From an uncultured bacterium (GTDB lineage Bacteria; Vulcanimicrobiota; Xenobia; Xenobiales; Xenobiaceae): a DNA stretch of 37,177 nucleotides. Each line of letters starts with the position of its first letter. Position 1 is the stretch's first letter. Of this stretch, positions 25,243 to 33,833 are shown piece by piece. The DNA lies in contig CAKUBG010000026.1 of assembly GCA_934636825.1 (NCBI GenBank), positions 1 to 37,177 of the forward strand. The letters are read 5' to 3'. Position numbers and translations under genes: made by a program. Under the pieces are notes generated by a model. The model saw only the letters and a list, made by a program, of their open reading frames with translations, did not search any database and had not been told where the DNA came from.

Positions 25243-25899
25243 CTAATTAGTTTTGCATTGTTTTTCGCTTATGTTACCCATTCTATCCAGGCTAATTTCA
25301 ACACCATTATGAATGCCCTTATCTTCGTAATGGAGAACTTTGATTTTACCATTTACGAATGGAGTTCCGTTGGGTCTGAAAGCTAAAGCAACTAAAGGCT
25401 TGGTATTATTGCCAATACCTTGTGTGCTTTGGTTGCCTTCGTAGATTCCCAACCAAGCACCCTGGGAAATTTTGTCAGCTTTAGAGGCCAAATCTGAATT
25501 TTTTAAGCCGTTAGTTACAGATATAGCCACTTCATCGGAGGAACCAACAAAGCCCTGATTAACTAAAGTCTTCCCGTTATAAATGCGCCAGACGAAGCAT
25601 TTGCCACCGTTAATTCGCGTATAGTTGTCGGTTCTGTTAAAGTCACTTTGGGAGGCTTGAGGGCGAGTACCATCACTTAAGACAAGCTGTCCAGCGGCTT
25701 GTGCTGTAGGTGGAAGTTCGCGAATCGCTCCGCAAAATCGTTCCATCTCTTGATTTATATTCGTCCTGGCAATATTACGCCGGTGGTTGCCTATGCCTAT
25801 GGCCGCCAATATACCTATGATGGCAATGACTACCATTAGTTCGATAAGGGAAAAACCAAACAGCTTTCTCCGGCAGTGCGGTGATGTAAATAATTTCAT
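25243..25899 (-). CDS. Type IV pilin-like / pseudopilin protein
   Basis: The prepilin signal is clear: a basic leader ending in G15, then FSLIELMVVIAIIGILAAI with glutamate at position 5 of the mature form. A prepilin peptidase would cleave and methylate it and it would join a pilus or type II secretion pseudopilus at the inner membrane. The remaining 180 residues are a globular domain without a family I can name; two cysteine pairs could exist. GGAGAAGGAA lies just before the ATG. It is the second gene of a two-gene operon, 2 bases after the previous stop. No pilus ATPase, platform or peptidase gene is in the window. Confidence 0.85.
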   Translation of the reverse strand: MKLFTSPHCRRKLFGFSLIELMVVIAIIGILAAIGIGNHRRNIARTNINQEMERFCGAIRELPPTAQAAGQLVLSDGTRPQASQSDFNRTDNYTRINGGKCFVWRIYNGKTLVNQGFVGSSDEVAISVTNGLKNSDLASKADKISQGAWLGIYEGNQSTQGIGNNTKPLVALAFRPNGTPFVNGKIKVLHYEDKGIHNGVEISLDRMGNISEKQCKTN

Positions 25900-25901
25900 A
25901 C

Positions 25902-26324
25902 CTATTCCTTCTCCCGCGATTTTGCAATATATAGGATAACACCTAAGCCTATTATAATGGCAATGGCTCCAATGACAATAAATAGAGTGCTATTGTTTTT
26001 CTTGGGCTTCGGAGCTGGCGTCTCGACCTCGGAATCGAAATTAGGAGCTTCGGGAATGGCTGAAGCAGCAGCCTTCTCTTTACGAGGCCGTTCCGACAGA
26101 TTGCTAGAGCCTTGTGGTATATAACTATTTTCTGCTTGCTTTTCTGGGACAGGCGCTGTATCTATAGCTGTTCCCTTGTACAGTATTGTCCCGGTGGGGG
26201 TGTCTACATATCTAACGACTTGATCTCCCTCAACCACAGCAGCTAGAGCTGATGGAGAAACAGTGGTAAATCCGTAAAATACTATTGCCAATATAACTGA
26301 TAGAAAAAAAAATCGTTTAACCAA
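25902..26324 (-). CDS. Small protein with N-terminal signal/anchor and C-terminal membrane segment
   Basis: The 140-residue protein starts with a hydrophobic segment FFFLSVILAIVFYGF and ends with a second one, LFIVIGAIAIIIGLGVILYI, just before a short basic tail AKSREKE. In between are about 80 polar residues, Pro/Lys/Glu-rich near the membrane (KPKKNN). If the first segment is a cleaved signal (cleavage near ALAA), it becomes a single-pass protein with a periplasmic domain. I do not recognise a family. The start is a TTG (26322-26324) with only a weak AAAGG upstream. It is the first gene of the operon with the pseudopilin, so a role in pilus assembly or anchoring is inferred. Confidence 0.65.
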   Translation of the reverse strand: MVKRFFFLSVILAIVFYGFTTVSPSALAAVVEGDQVVRYVDTPTGTILYKGTAIDTAPVPEKQAENSYIPQGSSNLSERPRKEKAAASAIPEAPNFDSEVETPAPKPKKNNSTLFIVIGAIAIIIGLGVILYIAKSREKE

Positions 26325-26359
26325 CTGTATTCACTGCCTTTATGATATTGTTATCATTT

Positions 26360-26415
26360 CGAAGCACATTAGATTAGTATATTAGCATTTATTAACTCTA
26401 ATGTAATGGACTTCG
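26360..26415. promoter_or_regulatory. Long interrupted palindrome in the divergent pilin promoter region
   Basis: ACATTAGA (26366-26373) is the reverse complement of TCTAATGT (26397-26404), and CGAAG (26360-26364) matches CTTCG (26411-26415) outside them. The + promoter candidate TGGACT (26407-26412), 18 bases, TATACT (26431-26436) overlaps the right end. A regulator binding here could control both pilin operons. Confidence 0.45.
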
Positions 26416-26472
26416 TATGTACTTTTATTTTATACTATAGGTACGTAGGATGGAAGAGAGGTTTGTCATCAT

Positions 26473-27015
26473 ATGAAGTTAAAATTTAGAAGAAAGGGAC
26501 AGCGAGGTTTGACCTTGTTGGAAATTATGGTTGCGATAGCAGTTTTGACCTCTACTCTAGTGGCTTTTGCTTCCGTATTTCCTGCTGCATTTAAGCTTAA
26601 TAGACAATCGCAAAATTCAGTCAAGGCTGCTAAGCATGCTGCTGCTGTAGCTGAAGAACTTAGAGCTATGCCTATCGCTTGCAATTCGTCTCTTATTTCT
26701 GGTTTGGTTTCCGGTGGAAAACAGCACTATTTGGAAGGGTATTCGTCCCACTCAGTAAGTGGCAATTTTGATAATTATTATAGTGGTTTAACTGCTGTTC
26801 AGGAACTGACCGAAGACGGATTTAGCTTAGATTATACTAGGTTTGGAGGCAAGAATGGCCTTCCAGGAGTTTCCTTCTATCACCTTGGCAATGGGGGAAA
26901 TAACGACTCTCGTTTTTGGGAAATTTTTGTAAACGTTTATTGGCCAGAAACAATTAACGGTAGAACAGTTGTACGTTCCGCTTCTTTAGTTAGTGCAAGG
27001 ACCGGTAATCGCTAA
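26473..27015 (+). CDS. Minor pseudopilin, GspI/PilV-like
   Basis: A prepilin leader ending in G12 is followed by LTLLEIMVAIAVLTSTLVAFA, with glutamate at mature position 5; the LLEIMVA-A segment is typical of the GspI/PilV type of minor pilin. At 180 residues it is the shortest of the three, as is usual for this type. Its stop overlaps the start of the next gene as TAATG (27013-27017), so the two are translationally coupled. It heads the + operon, 148 bases from the divergent partner. Confidence 0.8.
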   Translation: MKLKFRRKGQRGLTLLEIMVAIAVLTSTLVAFASVFPAAFKLNRQSQNSVKAAKHAAAVAEELRAMPIACNSSLISGLVSGGKQHYLEGYSSHSVSGNFDNYYSGLTAVQELTEDGFSLDYTRFGGKNGLPGVSFYHLGNGGNNDSRFWEIFVNVYWPETINGRTVVRSASLVSARTGNR

Positions 27016-28037
27016 TGAACGTTTCTAAACTCAAAAAAACAAGCGGTTTTACCCTGATTGAAGTTTTAGTCGGTGCTGGGTTGCTGACTGTAATGGTCGC
27101 ATTTATAGCCTACTTGCTCATTTCTAGCTTGAGAGCACAAGAATTTGAGCGCAGCGTGCGTACTGCCACTACGGCTACTCGTGAAGCTATGAATCGCATG
27201 GCTGACGAGTTGCGTTTAGCTGTTGCATTGCCTGCTGTCGGAGCCACCGGCGTTAGCTTTATGGGTGCCAATACTCTTCCTTCTGGCGTACTTCTTCCCG
27301 ATAGTTACGGAACTGATGTTGGCAAAGTATATACTAACAACGGCAGTGAGTATGCAGTCAGCAAAACAAAGGGGACAAATGGTAAATGCAGTATTGCCAA
27401 CCATTTAATATTTACTAGGCCGAAGTTGGGAATTAGCATGTCGAATGCTACGCAATCCTCATATCAGTTTAATCCCTCTCAACTTAGCAATTATGTATAC
27501 GTTGAATGGATGGTTCCCAAATCTACTCCAGATAGATTATGGAGACGTGTGTACACCATTAAAGATGAAGCTACTGGAGATGATATTGGCCATAGTGCCA
27601 GAACCCAGAATGGTATTAACATAGGACTTGGACGTAGTGTATCGGGCGTGATTTGGATGTTGAATACTACTTTTTTCACTACGAGTCATATTTTCTGCCC
27701 TACAGGTAGTAAGCAAAACGATGAGTCTAACTGGCTTGTTTGCGCTCTCAATAGTGAAACTAAGAGCAGTGACTTTAGCAATGGCAAGCTAAAGAATAAG
27801 AGCAGAGGTGAAACTTTTGTTCGTTCTAAAGCTACAATGGAATTTACAGTATCCCATCCTATCATCTTAAACAGTCATGGCGGCGATAAAGATCCGCTTT
27901 ATTACACAACTTATAACCGTAATTTGTTTAATATCGCTTTTAAAACGACTGTTCATAAAGGTAAAGAGTCTGGTATTGCTGGAGAGGCTACCGAGATAAA
28001 ATTTGAAACTCAAGTACGCTTACAGGCCGGTACTTAG
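27015..28037 (+). CDS. Minor pseudopilin, GspJ/PilW-like
   Basis: A leader ending in G11 is followed by FTLIEVLVGAGLLTVMVAFIAYLLISS with glutamate at mature position 5. After the helix comes the segment RTATTATREAMNRMADELR, which is typical of the GspJ/PilW class. The 340-residue length is larger than the E. coli GspJ (about 200) and closer to PilW-type proteins. It is coupled to the GspI-like gene by a 1-base overlap and followed 17 bases later by the GspK/PilX-like gene. Confidence 0.8.
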   Translation: MNVSKLKKTSGFTLIEVLVGAGLLTVMVAFIAYLLISSLRAQEFERSVRTATTATREAMNRMADELRLAVALPAVGATGVSFMGANTLPSGVLLPDSYGTDVGKVYTNNGSEYAVSKTKGTNGKCSIANHLIFTRPKLGISMSNATQSSYQFNPSQLSNYVYVEWMVPKSTPDRLWRRVYTIKDEATGDDIGHSARTQNGINIGLGRSVSGVIWMLNTTFFTTSHIFCPTGSKQNDESNWLVCALNSETKSSDFSNGKLKNKSRGETFVRSKATMEFTVSHPIILNSHGGDKDPLYYTTYNRNLFNIAFKTTVHKGKESGIAGEATEIKFETQVRLQAGT

Positions 28038-28054
28038 AAGGGAGAGTGAAATAA

Positions 28055-30460
28055 ATGAATATTACCCGAAAGCCGAGAGTAAAAAAGGGTGTGGCCCTTA
28101 TCTTTGCTCTCTTTACAATCGCTATCTTGTTTTCTATTAGCACTACAGTAGTCGCTCTGTCTTTACATGACAGCAGAGCTACTAAAGTTGCAAACTATAA
28201 CGATGCTGCTTTGCATGCTGCTAACTGGGGAATAGAGGCGGCAATCAACTACATGGGACAGCCTGGTCTCAATTTTAGACCAGACAAGTCCAATGCTGGC
28301 GCTACTTCTCAGTGGGTAAATTTGGTTTCCACTTCATTCGGTAGCGGTAGAAATTTAGTTCTTACTAGTGGAAACAATTTAGCTTTAAATAATCAAGTCA
28401 ATGTTCAGGTTAGCTCATTAAGCGCTAGTCAACTCAAGAAAGATTATGGGCTTGATTATAGTGGTAAAATTCTTGGAGAAGATACTTGGAAAGCTGCTCA
28501 TGGCGGTACGGATCCTGACACTTTTAATCAGCGTGATGGTAGCGATAGTCGTTTGATCACTTTTCTGGATGCGAATGACCGTAGCAGTGTCTATAAGTTG
28601 TTGCTTGGTAATGGAGGCAATTACGCCGAAGTAGAGGTTGTTTGCACAGAATTCCGTTATCCTAGCAGCAATCAACCTAGCCAATATCAGTTATTATCTG
28701 TTGCGAGAGTTTTTGCAAATACTGGTAATAACTCTAGTAAGGAGCGGCGAGTTCCTCTGGCAACGCGTGTCGTAGAAGCTAGAGTTCGTGAGAGCGTAGC
28801 TTGTGACTTTATGCACTTTATTCAAAATGCACGCTCTTGGGATGCTACTGGTGTCGATTTAGGACCTGGCGGTACTTCTGAGGGGGCCAATATCGCGAGG
28901 TCGGCTGTGTTCCTTCCTGAAGGGTATATTGAGGCTGGCCGCTTGCGCGTAGATGGCTATGCAGACGACGATCCCGAAAATAATGCTGTTAAGAGATACC
29001 TTCATAATTATAAAGGTACTACTCTTGATGGTAAGCTTGGTTTCTTCTCTCCTGATGGTTTTAAGGATAATCACTATATTTTCCAAGGTGATGTAACTAC
29101 TGCCCAGTCGAGCAAAAACTATGAATATAGAGATTCGAAAGGCGGAGAAGTAAAAAGTTTTGATCAAGGTGGCAAGAGTACCAAGAACTTATTTAATGGA
29201 TCTTTGCGTGACGGTGTGCCTTCACTTGGATTGCCACAAATTGAGACGTACTTTGATGATGTAAAAGATACTCTGGATAGATATGATGGTAAGAAAAAAT
29301 TAGAGTTTAAGATAGCTGACAAGAATAATGTGAATCAGGCTAGCGATATAAACGCTACCAAAACTAAAGGAAAGTGTCCTGATATCGCTCAAGCTAAAAC
29401 TACTGTCGTTAGAAATGGAGAGAATGTAAAAGTTCCTTCAGCTACTCCCACATTTGCTACTGTGCGTGTGGAAATTAAAGGCAATGAAGTTAAGGTTCTG
29501 AAATACAATTCCGCTATTACTGAAGGCATGGAACCTGGTGCTCCCATTGACCAAAATTATGTAGAAGTTCTGCAGCCTAGCACTTCTATAGATAAAATTA
29601 GAGGTGGTGTTATTAGCGTTGAGGGTGGAAATGTAGAAGTTGTAAATGTTCGAAACTTCAGTGGAGATGGCTTGAGCAGTGACTACATCGACAGTAGCAA
29701 AACTACTGGCAATGGACTTCTCAATGGCGCTTTGACTGTTGTTTCCAATGTAAATAAAGCGCGTGATAATAGTTTAAATAGGGAAGGCAATGGTTCTGCT
29801 TTATATAGCGATAAAGCTCGCGAATTGTATGAAGAGAATCCCTATGTCAACGTTCCTCCTTTCAGTCAGCAACAGTTGTACGGTAGCGGCTCTAGCGTAA
29901 AGAGTATTTGGCCTACTCCTGCTAATAGTGCTATTGAGCGTGAAGGGAATGTCATTTTAGCTAGTGATATAGCTTACGATTCTTCCAATGCCGGAACTAG
30001 CAAACTTCCCAGCCTTGGTGTCGTTGCTAAAAACTATGTCTTGTTAAATGACAAGTCTATCAATGGCAGAGTCAAGAATACTACAGAGAAAAAGAATCAA
30101 CTGCGTATCGATGCTGTATTGATGAGCATGGATCACTCTGTCCAGTTTGACTGGAACAATATGGCTTACAACTCTGCTAGCAATTACCAAGAGTTGATCA
30201 AAAATCGTGATATCAAAAAGGAAAGTGATTGTAGAGTTTTTAAATTAAACGGCGCTATAATTAGCGGTTTCCTCGATACAGAGGGAGACACCAACGGTCG
30301 TGGCTATTACATTCAGAAATTCAGCCATGATGAAAACTTGCGTTACAATTTACCTCCTTGCTTCCCGAGATGGAATATCGGTAAGTTTGCCGAAAGAGGT
30401 ATTTTCGGTGATTATATGATTACCGCTTACGAGGATAAGGGTGCTATCAGTGATTTATAA
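28055..30460 (+). CDS. Large GspK/PilX-like pilin-associated protein
   Basis: The N-terminus KKG-VALIFALFTIAILFSIS resembles the cleavage region of GspK and PilX: G12 before a hydrophobic helix that lacks the glutamate at position 5, a known trait of GspK. At 801 residues it is about twice the length of usual GspK (320-350); the extra 450 residues are Gly/Asn/Ser-rich and have no domain I recognise, possibly beta-rich. AAGGGAGAG lies before the ATG. With the two genes before it, it forms the I-J-K-like trio known to build the tip of type II pseudopili, or the PilV-W-X set of type IV pili. The large size suggests an adhesive or enzymatic tip domain, which is an inference. Confidence 0.75.
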   Translation: MNITRKPRVKKGVALIFALFTIAILFSISTTVVALSLHDSRATKVANYNDAALHAANWGIEAAINYMGQPGLNFRPDKSNAGATSQWVNLVSTSFGSGRNLVLTSGNNLALNNQVNVQVSSLSASQLKKDYGLDYSGKILGEDTWKAAHGGTDPDTFNQRDGSDSRLITFLDANDRSSVYKLLLGNGGNYAEVEVVCTEFRYPSSNQPSQYQLLSVARVFANTGNNSSKERRVPLATRVVEARVRESVACDFMHFIQNARSWDATGVDLGPGGTSEGANIARSAVFLPEGYIEAGRLRVDGYADDDPENNAVKRYLHNYKGTTLDGKLGFFSPDGFKDNHYIFQGDVTTAQSSKNYEYRDSKGGEVKSFDQGGKSTKNLFNGSLRDGVPSLGLPQIETYFDDVKDTLDRYDGKKKLEFKIADKNNVNQASDINATKTKGKCPDIAQAKTTVVRNGENVKVPSATPTFATVRVEIKGNEVKVLKYNSAITEGMEPGAPIDQNYVEVLQPSTSIDKIRGGVISVEGGNVEVVNVRNFSGDGLSSDYIDSSKTTGNGLLNGALTVVSNVNKARDNSLNREGNGSALYSDKARELYEENPYVNVPPFSQQQLYGSGSSVKSIWPTPANSAIEREGNVILASDIAYDSSNAGTSKLPSLGVVAKNYVLLNDKSINGRVKNTTEKKNQLRIDAVLMSMDHSVQFDWNNMAYNSASNYQELIKNRDIKKESDCRVFKLNGAIISGFLDTEGDTNGRGYYIQKFSHDENLRYNLPPCFPRWNIGKFAERGIFGDYMITAYEDKGAISDL

Positions 30461-30508
30461 TTGCTAAGGTACTACACAAATCGTAAGTATATAGCTTAAG
30501 CTAATCGG

Positions 30509-30555
30509 TCGGGCCGCTTCTTCCTTTAGGGAAGGGGCGGCCCGATTCTTTTTCG
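30509..30555 (+). terminator. Terminator of the pilin operon
   Basis: TCGGGCCGC (30509-30517) pairs with GCGGCCCGA (30537-30545), with inner TTCC/GGAA pairing, and is followed by TTCTTTTTC. Confidence 0.88.
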
Positions 30556-30562
30556 AAGACGT

Positions 30563-30590
30563 TTGAACCAGTTTTTTTAGAAGGTATACT
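30563..30590 (+). promoter_or_regulatory. Promoter of oligoendopeptidase F gene
   Basis: TTGAAC (30563-30568), a 16-base spacer and TATACT (30585-30590). The expected start point, about 7 bases on, is at or one base from the A of the ATG at 30597, so the mRNA should be leaderless; indeed there is no ribosome binding site. Confidence 0.6.
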
Positions 30591-30596
30591 GACAAT

Positions 30597-32411
30597 ATGA
30601 CTAATTTCGGTTTTGACAATTGGGATCTGAAGCCGTTTTTCCAAGGCCCGGATCAAGAAGATTATTTGGCCTATTTTGCTGCCGTTAAAGAACGAGTAGA
30701 GGAACTGATTAGCTGTAAGCAAGTTCCTCAGAGTTTAGAAGAGCTGAGCGCTTTTTTACTGGAATTTGAAGAGCTCCAGGCGCGTTTGCAACATATGATT
30801 GTTTATATGGAATGTGTGCGCTCTGAAGATATTGCTAATGAAGTTAGTGCGCAGGCTCAGAGTCAGTTGGAAGAATTGGGAGCTCGTTTCCGTCAGATTG
30901 AAGTGCGTCTCTTAGCTTCTTTGCGTCAGCTTAACGAAGAGCAATTTAAGCAACTGTGCTCCGATCCCAAAATGGCTGGGGCCGAATATCAGTTGGAACG
31001 TTTGCGCCACAGTGCTTTGCACAGCATGGATGCTGAATTGGAAAATTTGGCTGCCGAGTTAGATTTGACAGGTTTTAAAGCTTGGGAAAATCTATACGAA
31101 AATATAGCCGGATCGCTCAATTTTGAAATTACCGATAGCAAAGGCCAAAAACGCCAGGCTCCTATGAGTCTGAAAGTAAGCTTAATGGAAGATCCGGATC
31201 GCCAAGTTAGAACCAGCACTTTAGCTGAATCAAATAAAGCTTGGAAAGGAGCATCCCATTCTGTCAGCGCCGCTTTAAATAATATTGCCGGTTGTCGTTT
31301 AAAGTTGCAAGCTCGCCGTGGCTACAAGCACTTTTTAGAAGAAGCTTCGTTCGATTCCGGCTTACAGCGTTCGACCTTAGAAAAAATGATCGATACTGTT
31401 CTTAAACATGCCGAATTACCACGTCGCTACTTGCGTTTAAAAGCCAAATTGCTCGGTTTAGAGCGTCTAGGTTTCCAAGACTTGGGAGCTCCAGTAGACT
31501 TTGCCGCATATTTGCATGAAACTAAACCTGTTAAAAGCAAAACTTATACTTGGCAAGAAGCTGGGGAGCTTATAGTCAAAGCTTTTAACCGCTTTGATCC
31601 CGCCTTTGGAAAATTTGCTCGCGAAGCTTTGGATAAGCATTGGGTAGAATCGGAAGTGCGTGAGGGCAAACGGCCCGGCGGCTTCTGTACTTCTTCTATT
31701 TTGTTGGGACAGTCGCGCATTTTTATGACTTTCCAAGGCAATTTAGGCGACGTCTTTACTTTAGCTCACGAATTGGGGCACGCTTACCATGAGCATTTAA
31801 TGGATGGTTTGCGTCCTTGCGCTCACAATTATCCTATGACGTTAGCCGAAACAGCCTCAACCTTTGCCGAAGCTTTGCTTAGCGACTATTTATTGGCCCA
31901 GCCGGGATTGAATCGTCTGGAAAAATTGAGTATGTACCAACGCCGTCTTGACGACGCAGCCAGCTACTTACTCAATATTGTTATGCGCTATTTATTTGAA
32001 CGCTCTTTTTACGAGAAACGTCCTCAAAAATTGTTCTCTGCTTCTGAGCTTTGCCAACTTATGGAAGAAACCCAAAAGCAAGTTTATGGCGACGCTTTGA
32101 ATGAAAAAGAGCTCGATCCTTGGTTCTGGGCTTCTAAAGGCCATTTCTATATTACAGAAATTAGTTTTTACAACTTCCCTTATATTTTTGGCTATCTTTT
32201 CAGTATGGGGATTTACGCTCAAGCGCTTAAACAAGGCTCTGCATTCTTGCCTATCTTTGCCAAGCTTTTGCGTTTAACTGGCAGTGCTTCTTGTGAAGAT
32301 ACAGCTCGTCTCGGATTAGGTGCCGACTTAACTGGAAGCGAATTTTGGGAAAGCTCTTTAAGCATAATAAACCGCGATTTTGCGGCATTTGAAGAGCTTC
32401 TCAACTCGTGA
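30597..32411 (+). CDS. pepF: Oligoendopeptidase F (M3B family)
   Basis: A cytosolic zinc endopeptidase that cuts oligopeptides of roughly 7-17 residues. The zinc site is HELGH in TLAHELGHAYHEHLM, and the third ligand is the glutamate in MTLAETASTFAEALL, which lies at the expected distance. The 604-residue length and the ending region YNFPYIFGYLFSMGIYAQ are typical of PepF. No signal peptide. A terminator upstream and its own promoter make it monocistronic on the 5' side. It probably recycles peptides, perhaps those released by the periplasmic M16 pair. Confidence 0.94.
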   Translation: MTNFGFDNWDLKPFFQGPDQEDYLAYFAAVKERVEELISCKQVPQSLEELSAFLLEFEELQARLQHMIVYMECVRSEDIANEVSAQAQSQLEELGARFRQIEVRLLASLRQLNEEQFKQLCSDPKMAGAEYQLERLRHSALHSMDAELENLAAELDLTGFKAWENLYENIAGSLNFEITDSKGQKRQAPMSLKVSLMEDPDRQVRTSTLAESNKAWKGASHSVSAALNNIAGCRLKLQARRGYKHFLEEASFDSGLQRSTLEKMIDTVLKHAELPRRYLRLKAKLLGLERLGFQDLGAPVDFAAYLHETKPVKSKTYTWQEAGELIVKAFNRFDPAFGKFAREALDKHWVESEVREGKRPGGFCTSSILLGQSRIFMTFQGNLGDVFTLAHELGHAYHEHLMDGLRPCAHNYPMTLAETASTFAEALLSDYLLAQPGLNRLEKLSMYQRRLDDAASYLLNIVMRYLFERSFYEKRPQKLFSASELCQLMEETQKQVYGDALNEKELDPWFWASKGHFYITEISFYNFPYIFGYLFSMGIYAQALKQGSAFLPIFAKLLRLTGSASCEDTARLGLGADLTGSEFWESSLSIINRDFAAFEELLNS

Positions 32412-32454
32412 TAAAATATATGGGTCATTGTATCTAATCTAGTTTTGTCTCAAT

Positions 32455-32492
32455 TATAATTGCACTAAGGCGAGTTCATTTTTGAACTCGCC
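32455..32492 (+). promoter_or_regulatory. -10 element followed by a perfect 5' leader hairpin
   Basis: TATAAT at 32455-32460 has no clear -35 at proper spacing. The expected transcript start is near 32467, and a perfect 10-bp stem follows at once: GGCGAGTTCA (32469-32478), loop TTTT, TGAACTCGCC (32483-32492). The ribosome binding site GAGGAG (32493-32498) is directly adjacent. The hairpin lacks a T-run, so it is not a terminator; it could shield the 5' end or tune translation. Confidence 0.5.
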
Positions 32493-32504
32493 GAGGAGTT
32501 TGTT

Positions 32505-33707
32505 TTGGATAAAAAGCCCGTTACCATTTTAGTAGTTGCCAGCTATTTTAAAGGCAATCGCTTTATAGAAGAATGCTATAAAGAAGGATGCCAAGTTTAT
32601 TTATTAACTAAACTTAGCTTTAAAGATGAGCCTTGGGCGCGTCAATACTTAAAAGACGTGTTTTATATGCCCGAATTTACCAGCCGCCAAGAAGTAATGA
32701 ATGCAGTTTCTTACTTGGCTCGCAATATCGTCTTTGATCGTATTATTCCTATGGACGATTATGATGTGGAGCTGGTAGCTTCTTTACGCGAACATTTGCG
32801 CATTCCCGGTATGGGAGATACCACCGCTCGCTATTTCCGTGATAAGTTAGCCATGCGTGTACAAGCTCGCGACGAACACATTCGCTGCCCTCGTTTCGAG
32901 CATGTCTTAAATTATGGCAAACTTGACAAGTTCATGAAAGAAGTTCCCGGCCCTTGGTTCTTGAAGCCTCGTTCCGAAGCTGGCGCAGTGGGAATAAAAA
33001 AAATTAACAATCCTCAAGAATTTTGGGATATTATCAGTCAGTTAGGCGACGAACAGAGTCATCGTTTGTTGGAAGAATATATTCCTGGTTCTGTTTATCA
33101 TGTCGATTCTATCGTTTGGGATGGCAAGATCGTTTTTTCTAACGTCTCCCGTTATGTAAAACCTCCCTTCGATATTTGGAATTTCGGCGGTGTATTTTGT
33201 ACTCGCACTTTGCCACAAGGCTTTGAAGAAGAGCCGGAAGTAGCAGAAATGAATCGCAAGATCGTTAAAGCTATGAAATTGGTGCGCGGCGTTACTCATG
33301 CCGAATTTATTCGCTCTTCTAAAGATGGTCAGGTCTATTTCTTAGAAATAGCCGCCCGTGTAGGTGGAGCCAATATTGATATGATGGTAGAAGCAGCTAC
33401 CGGCATCAATTTGTGGCAAGAATGGGCTCGCTTAGAGCTGGCTTGTGCTCGCGGCGAAGAATATACTGTGCCCGAGCGTCGTTACGACAGCGCCTCTTTA
33501 ATGGTTTCGCTCTCTCGCCAGGCCAAGCCTGATACTTCAGCTTATAATGATCCTGAAGTCGCTTGGCGTATGGATAAAGATCATCACGTTGGCATGGTAC
33601 TTAAGAGCCCCAGCTTTAATCGCATTACCGAACTGACTAATTCTTATATGGAGCGTATGCGCCAAGATTATATGGCTATAGAGCCTCCTAAACAAACTGC
33701 CGATTAA
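32505..33707 (+). CDS. ATP-grasp domain carboxylate-amine ligase
   Basis: The protein has the ATP-grasp layout: an N-terminal Rossmann-like part (TILVVASYFKGNRFIEECYK), the lysine-bearing strand FLKPRSEAGAVGIKKI, the LLEEYIPGSVYHVDS strand for nucleotide binding, and the metal-binding segment EIAARVGGANIDMMVEAATG. It resembles the group that includes carbamoyl-phosphate synthase-like and biotin carboxylase-like ligases, in which a carboxylate is activated as acyl phosphate and joined to an amine or thiol. The acceptor cannot be told from sequence. The start is TTG at 32505 with GAGGAG six bases before. It is 400 residues long, bounded by a leader hairpin and a terminator, so transcribed alone. 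Confidence 0.85.
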   Translation: MDKKPVTILVVASYFKGNRFIEECYKEGCQVYLLTKLSFKDEPWARQYLKDVFYMPEFTSRQEVMNAVSYLARNIVFDRIIPMDDYDVELVASLREHLRIPGMGDTTARYFRDKLAMRVQARDEHIRCPRFEHVLNYGKLDKFMKEVPGPWFLKPRSEAGAVGIKKINNPQEFWDIISQLGDEQSHRLLEEYIPGSVYHVDSIVWDGKIVFSNVSRYVKPPFDIWNFGGVFCTRTLPQGFEEEPEVAEMNRKIVKAMKLVRGVTHAEFIRSSKDGQVYFLEIAARVGGANIDMMVEAATGINLWQEWARLELACARGEEYTVPERRYDSASLMVSLSRQAKPDTSAYNDPEVAWRMDKDHHVGMVLKSPSFNRITELTNSYMERMRQDYMAIEPPKQTAD

Positions 33708-33743
33708 TTCGCATAGTTTTTAAGAACGTCAATAGTTGTGCAG

Positions 33744-33781
33744 AAATTGGTTCGATTTTCACAAGTAAATCGAACCAATTT
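33744..33781 (+). terminator. Terminator after ATP-grasp gene
   Basis: AAATTGGTTCGATTT (33744-33758) pairs with its exact complement at 33767-33781, followed by TT. It is symmetrical, so it could act on both strands. Confidence 0.8.
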
Positions 33782-33833
33782 TTGTATCTAGCTATTAAAG
33801 TAATTATCGATATTTTTGAGCAGAGGATAAGTT

